Below, in pieces: positions 1 through 8,906 of a stretch of 64,000 bases of DNA; within the stretch, counting starts at the first letter, position 1, and each line of letters opens with the position of its first letter. The notes under the pieces were generated by a model. That model was not told the origin of the DNA, ran no database searches, and saw nothing but the letters and a program-made list of their open reading frames with translations. Origin of the DNA: JBBROS01 sp964246015 (GTDB lineage: Bacteria; Pseudomonadota; Alphaproteobacteria; Acetobacterales; Acetobacteraceae); assembly GCA_964246015.1 (NCBI GenBank), contig CAXTPG010000001.1:68207-132206 (forward strand), written 5' to 3'. Made by a program: the position numbers and the translations under genes.

Positions 1-2
1 CG

Positions 3-320
3 CATCCCGACCCGGCGCAGCGCTGGCGCACGGGACCGATCTACGGCGCGCTGTACCTGGTTCTGGCGCTGTTCGGGGCCGGGTTCGCGGCGATGCTGGC
101 TTGGTTGCCGGGAGTGCTGGTGACGGTCGTGGCAGGGACGGCGCTGCTGGGCCCCATGACCAACGCGATGGCGGCGGCGGTGGCGGTGGAGCGGCAGCGG
201 CTGGCGGCGGTGGTGGCGTTCGCGGTGACGGCGTCGGGCGTCTCCGCGCTGGGGCTGGGCGGCGCGTTCTGGGGCTTGCTGGCGGGAGTGCTGGTCCTGG
301 GGTTCGAGCGGCGGCGGTAG
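3..320 (+). CDS. benE: BenE-family benzoate/H+ symporter, C-terminal part
   Basis: The gene is cut by the window edge; only the last 105 residues are present. They form hydrophobic segments (LYLVLALFGAGFAAM, LPGVLVTVVAGTALLG, LAAVVAFAVTASGVSALGLG, FWGLLAGVLVLG) and end in ERRR. The pattern TASGVS..G.G.AFWGL.AG is typical of the C-terminus of BenE, an inner-membrane aromatic acid importer. No other benzoate catabolic gene is in the window, so the substrate is inferred from the family only. The next gene begins 51 bp downstream on the same strand; no terminator is visible between them. Confidence 0.7.
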   Translation, partial: HPDPAQRWRTGPIYGALYLVLALFGAGFAAMLAWLPGVLVTVVAGTALLGPMTNAMAAAVAVERQRLAAVVAFAVTASGVSALGLGGAFWGLLAGVLVLGFERRR

Positions 321-371
321 CAACTCTGGACGGCGGACGCGGTTCTACTGCGGCACGCAGGAGACCGGACG

Positions 372-2771
372 ATGCGGAACGGACCCAAGGACAAGCCCAG
401 CATCAAGCCCTACACGGGGCCGGCCGGCGGGTACGGCAGCCTGCGGTCGGTGGCCGAGATCCTGTGGCGGGAGCGGGGCTCCGCGCGGGCGGCCGAGACC
501 CTGATGCATCAGAACAAGCCCGGCGGCTTCATGTGCGTCAGTTGCGCCTGGGGGAAGCCCGCAAAGCCGCATGCCTTCGAGTATTGCGAGAACGGGGCGA
601 AGGCGACGGCGTGGGAGATCACGACGAAACGCGTCGATGAGGCGTTCTTCGAGAAGCATACGCTCTCGGAGCTGGAAGGCTGGCTCGACTACGATCTGGA
701 GGAGGCCGGGCGGCTGACGGTGCCCCTGCGGTGGGACCGGGAGACGGACCGGTATCTGCCGGTGTCGTGGGAGGACGCATTCGCGGAGATCGGGCGGGAG
801 CTGCAGGCGATGCAGGCGGACCCGGACCAGGTGGTGTTCTACACCAGCGGGCGAGCGTCGCTCGAGACCAGCTACATGTTCCAGTTGTTCGCCCGGATGT
901 ATGGGACGAACAACCTGCCGGACAGTTCGAACATGTGCCACGAGAGCACGTCGGTCGCTCTGCCGGAGAGCATCGGCGTGTCGGTCGGCACGGTCACGCT
1001 GCAGGATTTCGAGCAGGCGGACCTGATGCTGTACATCGCGCATAATCCGGGGACGTCGGCCCCGCGGATCCTGCATCAGCTGCAGGACGCGGTGGAGCGG
1101 GGCGCGAAGATCATCGCGTTCAACCCCCTGCGGGAGCGGGGGCTTGAGCGGTTCACCAACCCGCAGGCGCCGGACGAGATGGCGACGGGGAAGGAGACGG
1201 TGATCGCGTCCGTGATCCACCAGGTGAAGAACGGGGGCGATATCGCGGCGCTGACGGGCGTGTGCAAGGCGCTGATCGCCGCCGACGACGCGGCGATGGC
1301 GGCAGGCGAGGCGCACGCCACGGACCGTGACGCGCTGCTGGCGGCGAGCGGCGATGACGGCGGGTTCGCGTTCAAAGCGGCGGGGGCCGGCAAGGCGGCC
1401 CGCCGGGTGCTGGACCACGATTTCATCGCGACGCACACGCACGGGTTCGACGCGTTCGCGGCGTACTGCCGGGGGGTGGACTGGGCGGAGATCGAGCTGG
1501 TGTCCGGCCTGTCCCGGGCGGCGCTGGAGGGGGTGGCGGACGAATATGCCCGCGCCGAACGGGTGATGGCAATCTACGGGATGGGCCTGACGCAGCACGT
1601 ATCCGGCGTCGAGAGCGTGCAGATGGTGGTGAACCTGCTCCTGCTGCGGGGCAATATCGGCAAGGCCGGGGCCGGGGTGTGCCCGGTGCGCGGGCATTCG
1701 AACGTGCAGGGACAGCGGACGGTGGGGATCACCGAGAAGCCGGAACTGGCCCCGCTGGATACGCTGCGGGACCTCTACGGGTTCGAGCCGCCGCGCCACG
1801 AGGGGTTCACGACCGTCGAGGCGTGCAAGGCGATGGTTGCAGGGCGGGTGCGGGGCTTCGTCGCGTTGGGAGGCAACTTCACGCGGGCGGCGCCGGAATT
1901 GCCGATCGTGGAAGAGGCCTGGAAGCGGCTGCGGCTCACGGTCTCGATCGCGACGAAGCTGAACCGCAGCCATGTCGTGCATGGGGAGGTCGCGTACCTG
2001 CTGCCGTGCCTTGGGCGGATCGAGATCGATGAGCAGGCGGGCGGGCCGCAGGCGGTGTCGATCGAGGACAGCCTGGCGCATTTCCATGGGTCGCGCGGCC
2101 ACGTGAAGCCGGCTGCGGAGACTCTGAGGTCGGAACCCGCGATCGTCGCCGGGCTGGCGCAGGCGACGCTGGCGCCCAACCCGCGCGTGCCGTGGACGGC
2201 GTGGGTCGGCGACTACGGCCAGGTGCGGGATGCGATCGAGCGGACGCTGCCGGCGACGTTCCCGCGGTTCAACGAACGCTTGTTCGAGCCTGGCGGGATC
2301 GCACGCCCGATCGCGGCGCGGGAGCGGAAGTGGAACACGCGCAGCGGCCGGGCCAACTTCATCGTGCCGACGGCGATGTTCGGCGGTCTGGTGTCGAGCT
2401 TCGGGCGGGACGGCGTGCTGCAACTGGCGACGCTGCGGAGCAACGACCAGTTCAACACGACGATCTACGGATACCACGACCGGTTCCGGGGGGTGAAAGG
2501 CACGCGGATGGTCGTGTTCCTGAATGGGCGGGACATGGCGCGGATGGAGCTGTCCGAGGGCGATCTGGTCGATGTCTCGACGGCCGTCGACGATGGGGTG
2601 GAGCGGGTGGTGCGCGGGTTGCGGGTGGTCGGGTACGATATCCCCGAGGGGTGTTGCGGGGCGTATTTCCCGGAGGCAAATCCGCTGGTGCCGTTGTGGC
2701 TGCACGATGCGCATGCCCATACGCCGGCGTACAAGGCGATCCCGGTCCGCGTGGCGCGGGCTGCTGCGTAG
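372..2771 (+). CDS. FdhF/YdeP family molybdopterin-dependent oxidoreductase
   Basis: A 799-residue cytoplasmic protein of the formate dehydrogenase alpha subunit/YdeP type. No signal peptide is present. The N-terminus has the YdeP-type cysteine pattern (CVSCAWGKP, then YCENGAKATAWE), followed by the molybdopterin oxidoreductase core (PVSWEDAFAEIG, YTSGRAS.E.SYMFQLFAR.YGTNN, SSNMCHE) and a molydopterin-dinucleotide-binding C-terminal domain near LRSNDQFNTTIYGYHDRFRG. The start ATG follows GGAG with suitable spacing. Substrate and electron partner of this family are poorly defined; E. coli YdeP is linked to acid resistance. No NAD-linked beta subunit or FdhD-like accessory gene is adjacent. Confidence 0.88.
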   Translation: MRNGPKDKPSIKPYTGPAGGYGSLRSVAEILWRERGSARAAETLMHQNKPGGFMCVSCAWGKPAKPHAFEYCENGAKATAWEITTKRVDEAFFEKHTLSELEGWLDYDLEEAGRLTVPLRWDRETDRYLPVSWEDAFAEIGRELQAMQADPDQVVFYTSGRASLETSYMFQLFARMYGTNNLPDSSNMCHESTSVALPESIGVSVGTVTLQDFEQADLMLYIAHNPGTSAPRILHQLQDAVERGAKIIAFNPLRERGLERFTNPQAPDEMATGKETVIASVIHQVKNGGDIAALTGVCKALIAADDAAMAAGEAHATDRDALLAASGDDGGFAFKAAGAGKAARRVLDHDFIATHTHGFDAFAAYCRGVDWAEIELVSGLSRAALEGVADEYARAERVMAIYGMGLTQHVSGVESVQMVVNLLLLRGNIGKAGAGVCPVRGHSNVQGQRTVGITEKPELAPLDTLRDLYGFEPPRHEGFTTVEACKAMVAGRVRGFVALGGNFTRAAPELPIVEEAWKRLRLTVSIATKLNRSHVVHGEVAYLLPCLGRIEIDEQAGGPQAVSIEDSLAHFHGSRGHVKPAAETLRSEPAIVAGLAQATLAPNPRVPWTAWVGDYGQVRDAIERTLPATFPRFNERLFEPGGIARPIAARERKWNTRSGRANFIVPTAMFGGLVSSFGRDGVLQLATLRSNDQFNTTIYGYHDRFRGVKGTRMVVFLNGRDMARMELSEGDLVDVSTAVDDGVERVVRGLRVVGYDIPEGCCGAYFPEANPLVPLWLHDAHAHTPAYKAIPVRVARAAA

Positions 2772-2869
2772 TAAGGGTTAACGCAGGCAAGGATTGATGA
2801 AGGCTCTGTAATGAAGGGTGTTGCGGACTTGCGGGAAAGGATTTGAGACGGCAGAAAACAGGCCGCCGT

Positions 2870-2956
2870 GCGGGCGTGGTGGAATTGGTAGACGCGCCGG
2901 ACTCAAAATCCGGTTCTGGTGACAGAGTGTCGGTTCGACCCCGACCGCCCGCACCA
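2870..2956 (+). tRNA. tRNA-Leu (CAA)
   Basis: An 87-nt class II tRNA with an encoded CCA end. The acceptor stem GCGGGCG pairs with CGCCCGC. The anticodon stem CCGGA/TCCGG encloses loop CTCAAAA, giving anticodon CAA at 2904-2906 (reads UUG). A long variable arm follows, and the T arm GTCGG-TTCGACC-CCGAC is intact. It sits alone between the convergent oxidoreductase and chemoreceptor genes. Confidence 0.97.
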
Positions 2957-2985
2957 TCTCAATATCGGACCGAGCGGCGGCCGCC

Positions 2986-4974
2986 TCAGGCGGAGCGGAC
3001 GTTCGCGATGAAGCGGGTGACCTCGGTCGAGAGCTGGCCCGCCTGGCGGGACAGGTCCCCGGCGGCGTCGAGGACCTGGCCCGCCGCGGCGTCCGTGTCG
3101 TTTGCGGCGCGGCGGACCGTCGTGATGTGGGACGTGACGTCGGCGGTGGAGCGGGCGGTCTGCTGGACGTTGCGGGCGATCTCGGCGGTGGCCGAGCCCT
3201 GCTGCTCGACGGCGGCAGCGATGGTCGAGGCGATGGCGCCCACCTCCTCGACCACCTGGGTGATGGCGCGGATCGCCTCCACGGCTTCGGCCGTCGCGGA
3301 CTGGACCTCGGTGATCTGCGCGTCGATGTCGGCGGTCGCCTTCGCGGTCTGGGTGGCAAGGTTCTTCACCTCGGCCGCGACGACGGCGAAGCCCTTTCCC
3401 GCGTCCCCCGCGCGGGCCGCCTCGATGGTGGCGTTGAGGGCCAGCAGGTTCGTCTGCCCGGCGATGCTGGCGATGAGGTTGACGACATGGCCGATCCGCT
3501 CGGCGGCGGCGGCAAGCTTGTGCACGATCCGATCGGTGCGCCTCGCGTCGAGCACCGCCTGGCCCGTGATGCTGGATGATTGGGCGACCTGGCGGCTGAT
3601 CTCGCTGATCGAGGCCGTCAACTGCTCGGCCGCCGCGGCCACCGTGCCGACGCCGTGGCTGGCGGTCTCGGCGGCCTCGGCCACGGTGGTGGCGCGGCTG
3701 TTCGTGTCCAGCGCGGTGCCCGACATGGTGCGTGCCGTCGTTTCCAGCCCGGCGGCGGCACGGGACAGGATGGCGACGAGGCTGCCGACCTTCGCCTCGA
3801 AGCTGTCCGCGGTCTGGTTCATCGCGGTCTTCCGTTCGTCGGCGGCCCGGGCCTCGATGGTGTGCCGTTCGGCGGTCAGCTCCTCCGTCCGGATCATGCT
3901 GTCCTTGAAGACCTGGACGGCCAGGGCCATGGCACCGATCTCGTCACGCCGACCGCGGTCCGGGACGGGGTGGTCCAGCGCGCCGCCGGCGATCCGGCGC
4001 ATCGCCGCGGACAGGCGGCCGATGGGGCGGGTGATCGACAGGCCGACGAAGATGGCGAGCGTGGTCCCGATCAGCGCCGAGGTTGCGGCGGCAAGGAGGA
4101 GCGTGCTCTGCAGCACCGCCCGCGCAGCGGCGGCGTCCTGCAAGCGGGCCAGCCGGGCTTCACTCAGCTTCTCCTGCAAAGCCAGGATCGTGGTGCGGAT
4201 GGCGTCGGCCGCGGTCTCCAGCTCGGTCAAGGCGGCCTGGCGGGCGTCGTTCGATTCGCGGAAGGCCCGGGACGCGGCCGGCAGCGCCGCAAACGCCTCC
4301 CGCGTGGTCTCGATCAGACGCTTCAGCCGCGGCGTCAGGGCTGGCCCGTTCTGGCCGAGTGCTGCCAGGGCCTCGATAACGCCGGCCGTGGAGTCCGTCA
4401 CGATCCGCGCGTCCGCCTCGTCCCCCGACGCGGCGACCCGTTGCGTGAACACGAGGGGATGGGCGGCGGCCGCGAGGATGGAGGCCGACGCGTCGAGCGC
4501 GGCCCGGTCCGGCGCCTTCGGCAAGGCCTGGGCGAGCGCCGTCAGCGCGTTCTCGGCTTCCGAGCTCGCCAGGGTGAGGCCGGACTGCCTGTCCCGACGC
4601 TCGACCGCGCGTTCCAGGATGTGGCGCAGCGCGGTCCGCAACGCCGCGATGTTCTGCGCGAGCCTGTCGGGGCCGCCGTCGGTGCGCGCTTCCCTGTTGG
4701 CCATCTCCTCCAGCGTGCGGAGCGCCGCCTCGACCCGGTCGCGGTCGGCGGCGGTCCCGGAGCGGGTGTAGGATGCGAGTTCGAGCTGGACCGACGTGAC
4801 GGCGGCACGGACGGAGACGATGCCGGCCGAACGGGTGGCTGCATCGAGGCTCGCGCTGGTCGCAGCCTCGACCGAGCGTTCCACGTGCCGGACGACGACG
4901 GCCACGGCGGCCTGGAGCAGGATGAGGGCCCCGAAGCCGAGAAGGAGGCGGGCACGGATCGAGCGGACGGACAT
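2986..4974 (-). CDS. Methyl-accepting chemotaxis protein
   Basis: A 662-residue membrane chemoreceptor. One membrane segment is at about residues 10-28 (LLLGFGALILLQAAVAVVV). A helical periplasmic sensor domain of about 255 residues follows, then a second membrane segment (STLLLAAATSALIGTTLAIFVG), a HAMP linker (SITRPIGRLSAAMRRIAGG) and a full signalling domain. Its conserved hairpin tip is NLLALNATIEAARAGDAGKGF. There is no C-terminal CheR-tethering pentapeptide. It probably reports ligand status to CheA/CheW encoded elsewhere. The gene upstream on the same strand, 104 bp away, encodes a periplasmic TRAP-type binding protein that could be its ligand carrier. Confidence 0.95.
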   Translation of the reverse strand: MSVRSIRARLLLGFGALILLQAAVAVVVRHVERSVEAATSASLDAATRSAGIVSVRAAVTSVQLELASYTRSGTAADRDRVEAALRTLEEMANREARTDGGPDRLAQNIAALRTALRHILERAVERRDRQSGLTLASSEAENALTALAQALPKAPDRAALDASASILAAAAHPLVFTQRVAASGDEADARIVTDSTAGVIEALAALGQNGPALTPRLKRLIETTREAFAALPAASRAFRESNDARQAALTELETAADAIRTTILALQEKLSEARLARLQDAAAARAVLQSTLLLAAATSALIGTTLAIFVGLSITRPIGRLSAAMRRIAGGALDHPVPDRGRRDEIGAMALAVQVFKDSMIRTEELTAERHTIEARAADERKTAMNQTADSFEAKVGSLVAILSRAAAGLETTARTMSGTALDTNSRATTVAEAAETASHGVGTVAAAAEQLTASISEISRQVAQSSSITGQAVLDARRTDRIVHKLAAAAERIGHVVNLIASIAGQTNLLALNATIEAARAGDAGKGFAVVAAEVKNLATQTAKATADIDAQITEVQSATAEAVEAIRAITQVVEEVGAIASTIAAAVEQQGSATAEIARNVQQTARSTADVTSHITTVRRAANDTDAAAGQVLDAAGDLSRQAGQLSTEVTRFIANVRSA

Positions 4975-5078
4975 GCGGAGCCTCAGGGTTCGACCGCGCT
5001 ACGGGGCCGCTTGCCGCCATCGCTGGCCCGCGGGGTCAGCAATGGCGGCGTTGGGATGCGAAAGCCGGATGTCTTGCG

Positions 5079-6095
5079 TCAGCCGGCCGCGCCGAGCATC
5101 GTGCCGATGAGCTTCGGGTCGAACTTAGCCTTCAGGCTTTCGATGTATGGCCGCGCGGCGGCCTGCAGCCCGGGGATGTCGACGTCGTCGATGATCGTCA
5201 TCCCGGCCGCGCGCAACCGCCCGGTCCCGTCCCGCGCCGCGGCGTCGGCGGCCTGCCGGGTCACGAGCGCGGCGCTGCGGGCGCACTCCGCCAGGGCGTC
5301 GCGTTGCGGCGCGGAAAGATCTTCCATGAGATCCTGGGAGACGACGAAGCCGACGGCGTCGTAGATGTGGGCGGTGAGGCAGAGGTACTTCTGCACCTCG
5401 AACAGTTTCGAGGCCTCGGTCGTCGCGATGCCGTTCTCCTGGGCCTGGAACTGGCCGGAGCGCAGCGCCTCGCGCACCAGGCTGAAGGACAGGGGGGCGG
5501 CGGCGGCGCCGAGCGCCAGGAAGCCGTTCAGCATGATCTCGGCCTGCGGCACCCGGATCTTGAGGCCGCGAAGGTCGGCGGCGGAACGGACGGGGACGTT
5601 GGACGTGATGTGGCGGACGCCGTTCTCGCCCCAGGCGAGCACGGGCACGCCCTTGGCGGCGGACAGGGCGCTGAACTGGGTGCCGAGATCGCCGTCGAGC
5701 ATGGCGCGGGCCGGGGCGGCCGAGGCGAAGACGTAGGGGGCGTTCAGGACGCCGACATCGGGGACGACGTTGCTGAGGACGGACGAGCCGATGAGCATGC
5801 CGTCGATGGTGCCCTTGACGCATCCGTTGAGCATCGTGAGGTCGTCGCCGAGCTGGGCGTTGCCGTAGACGTCGATCTTGAGGACGGGGGCAAGCACCGG
5901 ATTCGCGGCGACGGCCTTCGCGAAGGCGATCGCACCGCGCCCGGTCAGCGCGTCATCGGGGTTGTTGTGGCCGATGCGGACGGCACGCACGGCGGCGCGG
6001 GCGATGCGCGGGGCGGCGAGGATGCACGCGAGGGCGGCGGCCCCGGCGATCACGGTCCGCCGGGAATGGCCTGTCTGGAGGCTGCTGGTCTTCAC
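5079..6095 (-). CDS. TRAP-type C4-dicarboxylate transporter substrate-binding protein (DctP family)
   Basis: A 338-residue secreted protein starting at a GTG with AAGGA seven bases upstream. The N-terminus has a twin-arginine-like export signal (SRRTVIAGAAALACILAAP...ARA). The mature part shows DctP features: IGHNNPDDALTGRGAIAFAKAV, NGVRHITSNVPVRSAADLRGLKIRVPQ, and a conserved arginine in LKIRVP that usually contacts the carboxylate of the ligand. Neither TRAP membrane subunit (DctQ, DctM) is adjacent, so this is an orphan binding protein. It is followed by a chemoreceptor gene, which raises a sensing role rather than, or beside, uptake. Ligand unknown. Confidence 0.87.
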   Translation of the reverse strand: MKTSSLQTGHSRRTVIAGAAALACILAAPRIARAAVRAVRIGHNNPDDALTGRGAIAFAKAVAANPVLAPVLKIDVYGNAQLGDDLTMLNGCVKGTIDGMLIGSSVLSNVVPDVGVLNAPYVFASAAPARAMLDGDLGTQFSALSAAKGVPVLAWGENGVRHITSNVPVRSAADLRGLKIRVPQAEIMLNGFLALGAAAAPLSFSLVREALRSGQFQAQENGIATTEASKLFEVQKYLCLTAHIYDAVGFVVSQDLMEDLSAPQRDALAECARSAALVTRQAADAAARDGTGRLRAAGMTIIDDVDIPGLQAAARPYIESLKAKFDPKLIGTMLGAAG

Positions 6096-6178
6096 GGGTT
6101 GGTCCTTTCGTCACGTCACATCGATGCGGGCACGCGGCGCGGCCGTCAGTGTTCGATGCGGAGGATGACGGAAGGGGG

Positions 6179-6862
6179 TTAGGAAAGGCTTAGTGGGACG
6201 GACATCTCGCGAGTTGCGGCGCGAAGGGCCTCGACGATGTTCGGCACGGGTTGGGCGCCGGAAAACAGCAGGCGGTCGTCCAGCACGACGGACGGGACGC
6301 CGTCGAGATGAAGGGCGCGGGCCCGGCGCTCCTCCACGAGGACGGCGTCGTGGCGGGCCGGGTCGGCAAGTGCCGCGCGGGTTGCAACGGGGTCCAGCCC
6401 GGCCGCGGTGGCGATCGTGACCAGGGTGTCGGGATCGCCGACGTCCTGGCCGTCCTCGAAGTAGGCGGTGAACAGCGCTTCGACGACCCGGTCCTGAAGC
6501 GGCGCGCCGCCGATCTCGCGGGCGAGGCGAAGGACGACGTGGGACGCGACGGTGTTGGGGGTGCGTGCCATGCGGTCGTGGCGGAAAGCCAGGCCGGCGG
6601 CGGCGCCATGGGCCGCGACCTGCGCGTCGAGCGCCTGGCTGCGCTCCCAGGAACCGAACTTGGCGATCCGGTAGGTGCGGCGGTCGACCCCGCCCGCGGG
6701 CATGCCGGGATTGAGCTGGAAGGGGCGCCAGTGAAGGGCGAAATGGAGGTCCTCGTCGGCCAGGATGGCCAGGGCCGCGTCGAGGTGGCGCTTGCCGACA
6801 TAGCACCAGGGACAGATCGTGTCGGAGACGACGTCCAGCTCGCGGGGGGATGGGCCGGTCAT
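6179..6862 (-). CDS. DsbA family oxidoreductase (FrnE-like)
   Basis: A 227-residue thioredoxin-fold protein of the FrnE/2-hydroxychromene-2-carboxylate isomerase-like group. The CPWC active site is at residues 17-20 (SDTICPWCYVG), followed by the family's helical insertion. GVPSVVLDDR near the C-terminus supplies the cis-proline loop. There is no signal peptide, so it is probably cytoplasmic. The gene begins 11 bp after the halogenase-like gene and is the last member of the polyene cluster operon. FrnE was named from a polyketide (frenolicin) cluster, and relatives occur in biosynthetic operons. Its actual redox partner here is unknown. Confidence 0.88.
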   Translation of the reverse strand: MTGPSPRELDVVSDTICPWCYVGKRHLDAALAILADEDLHFALHWRPFQLNPGMPAGGVDRRTYRIAKFGSWERSQALDAQVAAHGAAAGLAFRHDRMARTPNTVASHVVLRLAREIGGAPLQDRVVEALFTAYFEDGQDVGDPDTLVTIATAAGLDPVATRAALADPARHDAVLVEERRARALHLDGVPSVVLDDRLLFSGAQPVPNIVEALRAATREMSVPLSLS

Positions 6863-6873
6863 CGTATGGCCTT

Positions 6874-8190
6874 TCAGCTTGTGGTGGGGGGGGCGGCCCA
6901 GGCCTGGCCGGGCGCGGGCGCACGCGCGGCCCGGCTGGGCGGGGCATGGAGGCCGAGGCGCAGCAGGCCGGTCGTGACGTAGTAGATGGACTTGAAGGCG
7001 AGCACCGGCAGCACCGAGTTCCAGCTTCCGCGCAGGTTGCCCGCCAGCAGGCTGACCAGGCCGTCGCGCATGCGGAAGGTGTTGCGCGGGGCCATGAACA
7101 GCAGCCGGAGCGCCGGCGTGTTGATGCGGTAGATGAGCCAGGCGATGCGGGCCATGGCGTGGCGCATCTCGCGTTCCATGCGCTTGGCGGCGGCACGGCC
7201 CCGGACCGGGTCGGCGAGCCAGGCCTCGGCGACGTCGGCGCCCTTCTCCCCGCTGGTCATGGCGAGCAGGACGCCGCTGCTGAAGACGGGATCGAGGAAG
7301 GCGAAGGCGTCGCCGATCATCAGATAGCCGTCGCCGGCGTTGGTGGCGGCGTAGTACGAGTAGTTGCCGGTGCTGGTGACGTCGGAGACGCGGGTGGCGT
7401 TCCGCATGCGGGCCGCGACCGTCGGGCTGCCTGCGATGCGGTCGGACAGCAGGTCGGCGGGGGATCCGCGGCGGCCCTTGAAGGCGGACTGGTTGCCCAC
7501 GAAGCCGACGCTCATGACGCCGCCCGGCAGGGGGATGAGCCAGAACCAGCCATCCTCGGCCAGGTGAACGCTGATGTAGCCCTCGCGGTCGCCGGTGCGG
7601 AACTCGGCCCCGGTGAAGTGGGCGTAGACGGCGGCGGTGTTGTTCTGCTTGTTGCTGGATTTGATGCCGAGCTTGCCGGCCAGGAAGGTGTCGCGGCCGG
7701 AGGCGTCGAGGACGTAGCGCGGGGCGAAGCGGAGCTCTCCGTCCGGCCCGGTGGCGGTGACGTGGGCGCGCTCGCCCGGTTTCGCGAACTCCAGCGACGT
7801 GACCTTCGTGTCCTGCAGGGTGCGGGCGCCGCGGGATTGTGCGGTGTCGAACAGGATGGCGTCGAAGTCCGCGCGGGGGACCTGCCACGAGAAGGTGTAT
7901 TGCTTGTCGAGACCCTTGGCGAAGGAGAACTGGACCTCCTTGCCGGTGGCGTCGCTGACGAATTCGGCGCCGGGCTTGTGGACGCCGATGGCGGCGATGC
8001 GGTCGCGCAGGCCCAGGCGGTCGAGGATGGCGGTGTTGCGGGGCAGCAGGCTCTCGCCGATATGGAAGCGGGGGTGGCGCTCCTTCTCGATCAGCACGAC
8101 GTCGTGGCCGCGTTCGGCAAGCAGCGCGGCGGCGGTGCTGCCGGCGGGGCCGCCGCCGATGACGAGGATGTCGCAGTCCTGCATGCTCAC
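6874..8190 (-). CDS. FAD-dependent oxidoreductase, flavin-dependent halogenase-like, of the aryl-polyene cluster
   Basis: A 438-residue flavoprotein. It has a Rossmann FAD motif (GGGPAGS, residues 12-18), RFHIGESLLP (41-50), a lysine in HKPGAEF (K72), and WFWLIP at 215-220. WxWxIP and the lysine in KxGAxF are signatures of flavin-dependent halogenases; LMIGDAFAFLDPVFSSG is the second FAD-binding block. The GTG start at 8190 has GGAGG six bases upstream and overlaps the fabG stop as GTGA. An ATG six bases further on is the alternative. Homologues in aryl polyene and flexirubin clusters are annotated as tryptophan halogenase or oxidoreductase. Whether it halogenates or oxidises the polyene is not decided by sequence. 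Confidence 0.85.
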   Translation of the reverse strand: MSMQDCDILVIGGGPAGSTAAALLAERGHDVVLIEKERHPRFHIGESLLPRNTAILDRLGLRDRIAAIGVHKPGAEFVSDATGKEVQFSFAKGLDKQYTFSWQVPRADFDAILFDTAQSRGARTLQDTKVTSLEFAKPGERAHVTATGPDGELRFAPRYVLDASGRDTFLAGKLGIKSSNKQNNTAAVYAHFTGAEFRTGDREGYISVHLAEDGWFWLIPLPGGVMSVGFVGNQSAFKGRRGSPADLLSDRIAGSPTVAARMRNATRVSDVTSTGNYSYYAATNAGDGYLMIGDAFAFLDPVFSSGVLLAMTSGEKGADVAEAWLADPVRGRAAAKRMEREMRHAMARIAWLIYRINTPALRLLFMAPRNTFRMRDGLVSLLAGNLRGSWNSVLPVLAFKSIYYVTTGLLRLGLHAPPSRAARAPAPGQAWAAPPTTS

Positions 8191-8906
8191 GCCATGCCTC
8201 CGTTGATCGAGATCGCCTGGCCGGTGATATAGCCCGCCTGCCTGGACGTAAGGAAGCCGACGAGATCGGCAACCTCCTCCGGCGTGCCCGCCCGGCGCAT
8301 CGGCACGATCTCGGCGATCCGTCTCGCGTCCATGGCGGCATCGACGGCGGGGGAGGCGATGACGCCCGGCGCGACCGCGTTGGCGGTGATGCCGCGGGTC
8401 GCGACCTCGCGCGCCAGGGATTTGACGGCGCCGATGAGGCCGGCCTTGGCGGCCGCGTAGTTGACCTGGCCACGGTTGCCCATGATCGCCGAAACGGACG
8501 AGACCGCGACGATGCGGCCCCAGCGCGTGGCCATCATGGGCAGCAGCAAGGGCCGGAGCACGGCGTAGAACCCGTTGAGGGAGACGTCGATCGGGCCGAG
8601 CCACTGGTCGGCGCTCATGCCCGCCATGGGCACGTCGGCATGGCTGCCGGCGTTGTGGACGACGATCTGGGGGGGGCCGCGTTCCAGCAGGCCCTGCATG
8701 GCGGACCCGGTGGCCTGGAAGTCGGACAGGTCGCAGGCGAGGGCCTCGGCATCCGGGAGGTCCGCGGCCAGCGTCTCGGCGCGGGCGAGGTTCGCGTTCG
8801 CGTGGATGACGACGTGGTGGCCGTCGGCGGCGAGGCGGCGGCAGATCGCGGCGCCGAGGGGGCTGGCGCCGCCGGTGACGAGCGCGATCGTGCGGGGGGC
8901 TATCAT
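8187..8906 (-). CDS. fabG: 3-oxoacyl-ACP reductase (FabG-like) of the polyene cluster
   Basis: A 239-residue short-chain dehydrogenase. The cofactor motif TGGASPLG is at residues 11-18, HNAG at 84-87, and the catalytic set is N111, S137, Y150 (NYAAAK) and K154. PGVIASP and the C-terminal TGQAISINGG are typical of FabG. It reduces the beta-keto group after each ketosynthase extension in the cytoplasm. The start overlaps the stop of the upstream dehydratase gene by 4 bp, and its own stop overlaps the next start, so translation is coupled. It is a pathway-specific copy; the fatty-acid fabG should lie elsewhere. Confidence 0.93.
   Translation of the reverse strand: MIAPRTIALVTGGASPLGAAICRRLAADGHHVVIHANANLARAETLAADLPDAEALACDLSDFQATGSAMQGLLERGPPQIVVHNAGSHADVPMAGMSADQWLGPIDVSLNGFYAVLRPLLLPMMATRWGRIVAVSSVSAIMGNRGQVNYAAAKAGLIGAVKSLAREVATRGITANAVAPGVIASPAVDAAMDARRIAEIVPMRRAGTPEEVADLVGFLTSRQAGYITGQAISINGGMA

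Noticed and set aside
2843..4771. A 642-codon plus-strand frame overlapping the tRNA and chemoreceptor
   Set aside because: It is a mirror frame of the chemoreceptor gene and its start runs through the tRNA; the chemoreceptor motifs are unmistakable on the minus strand.
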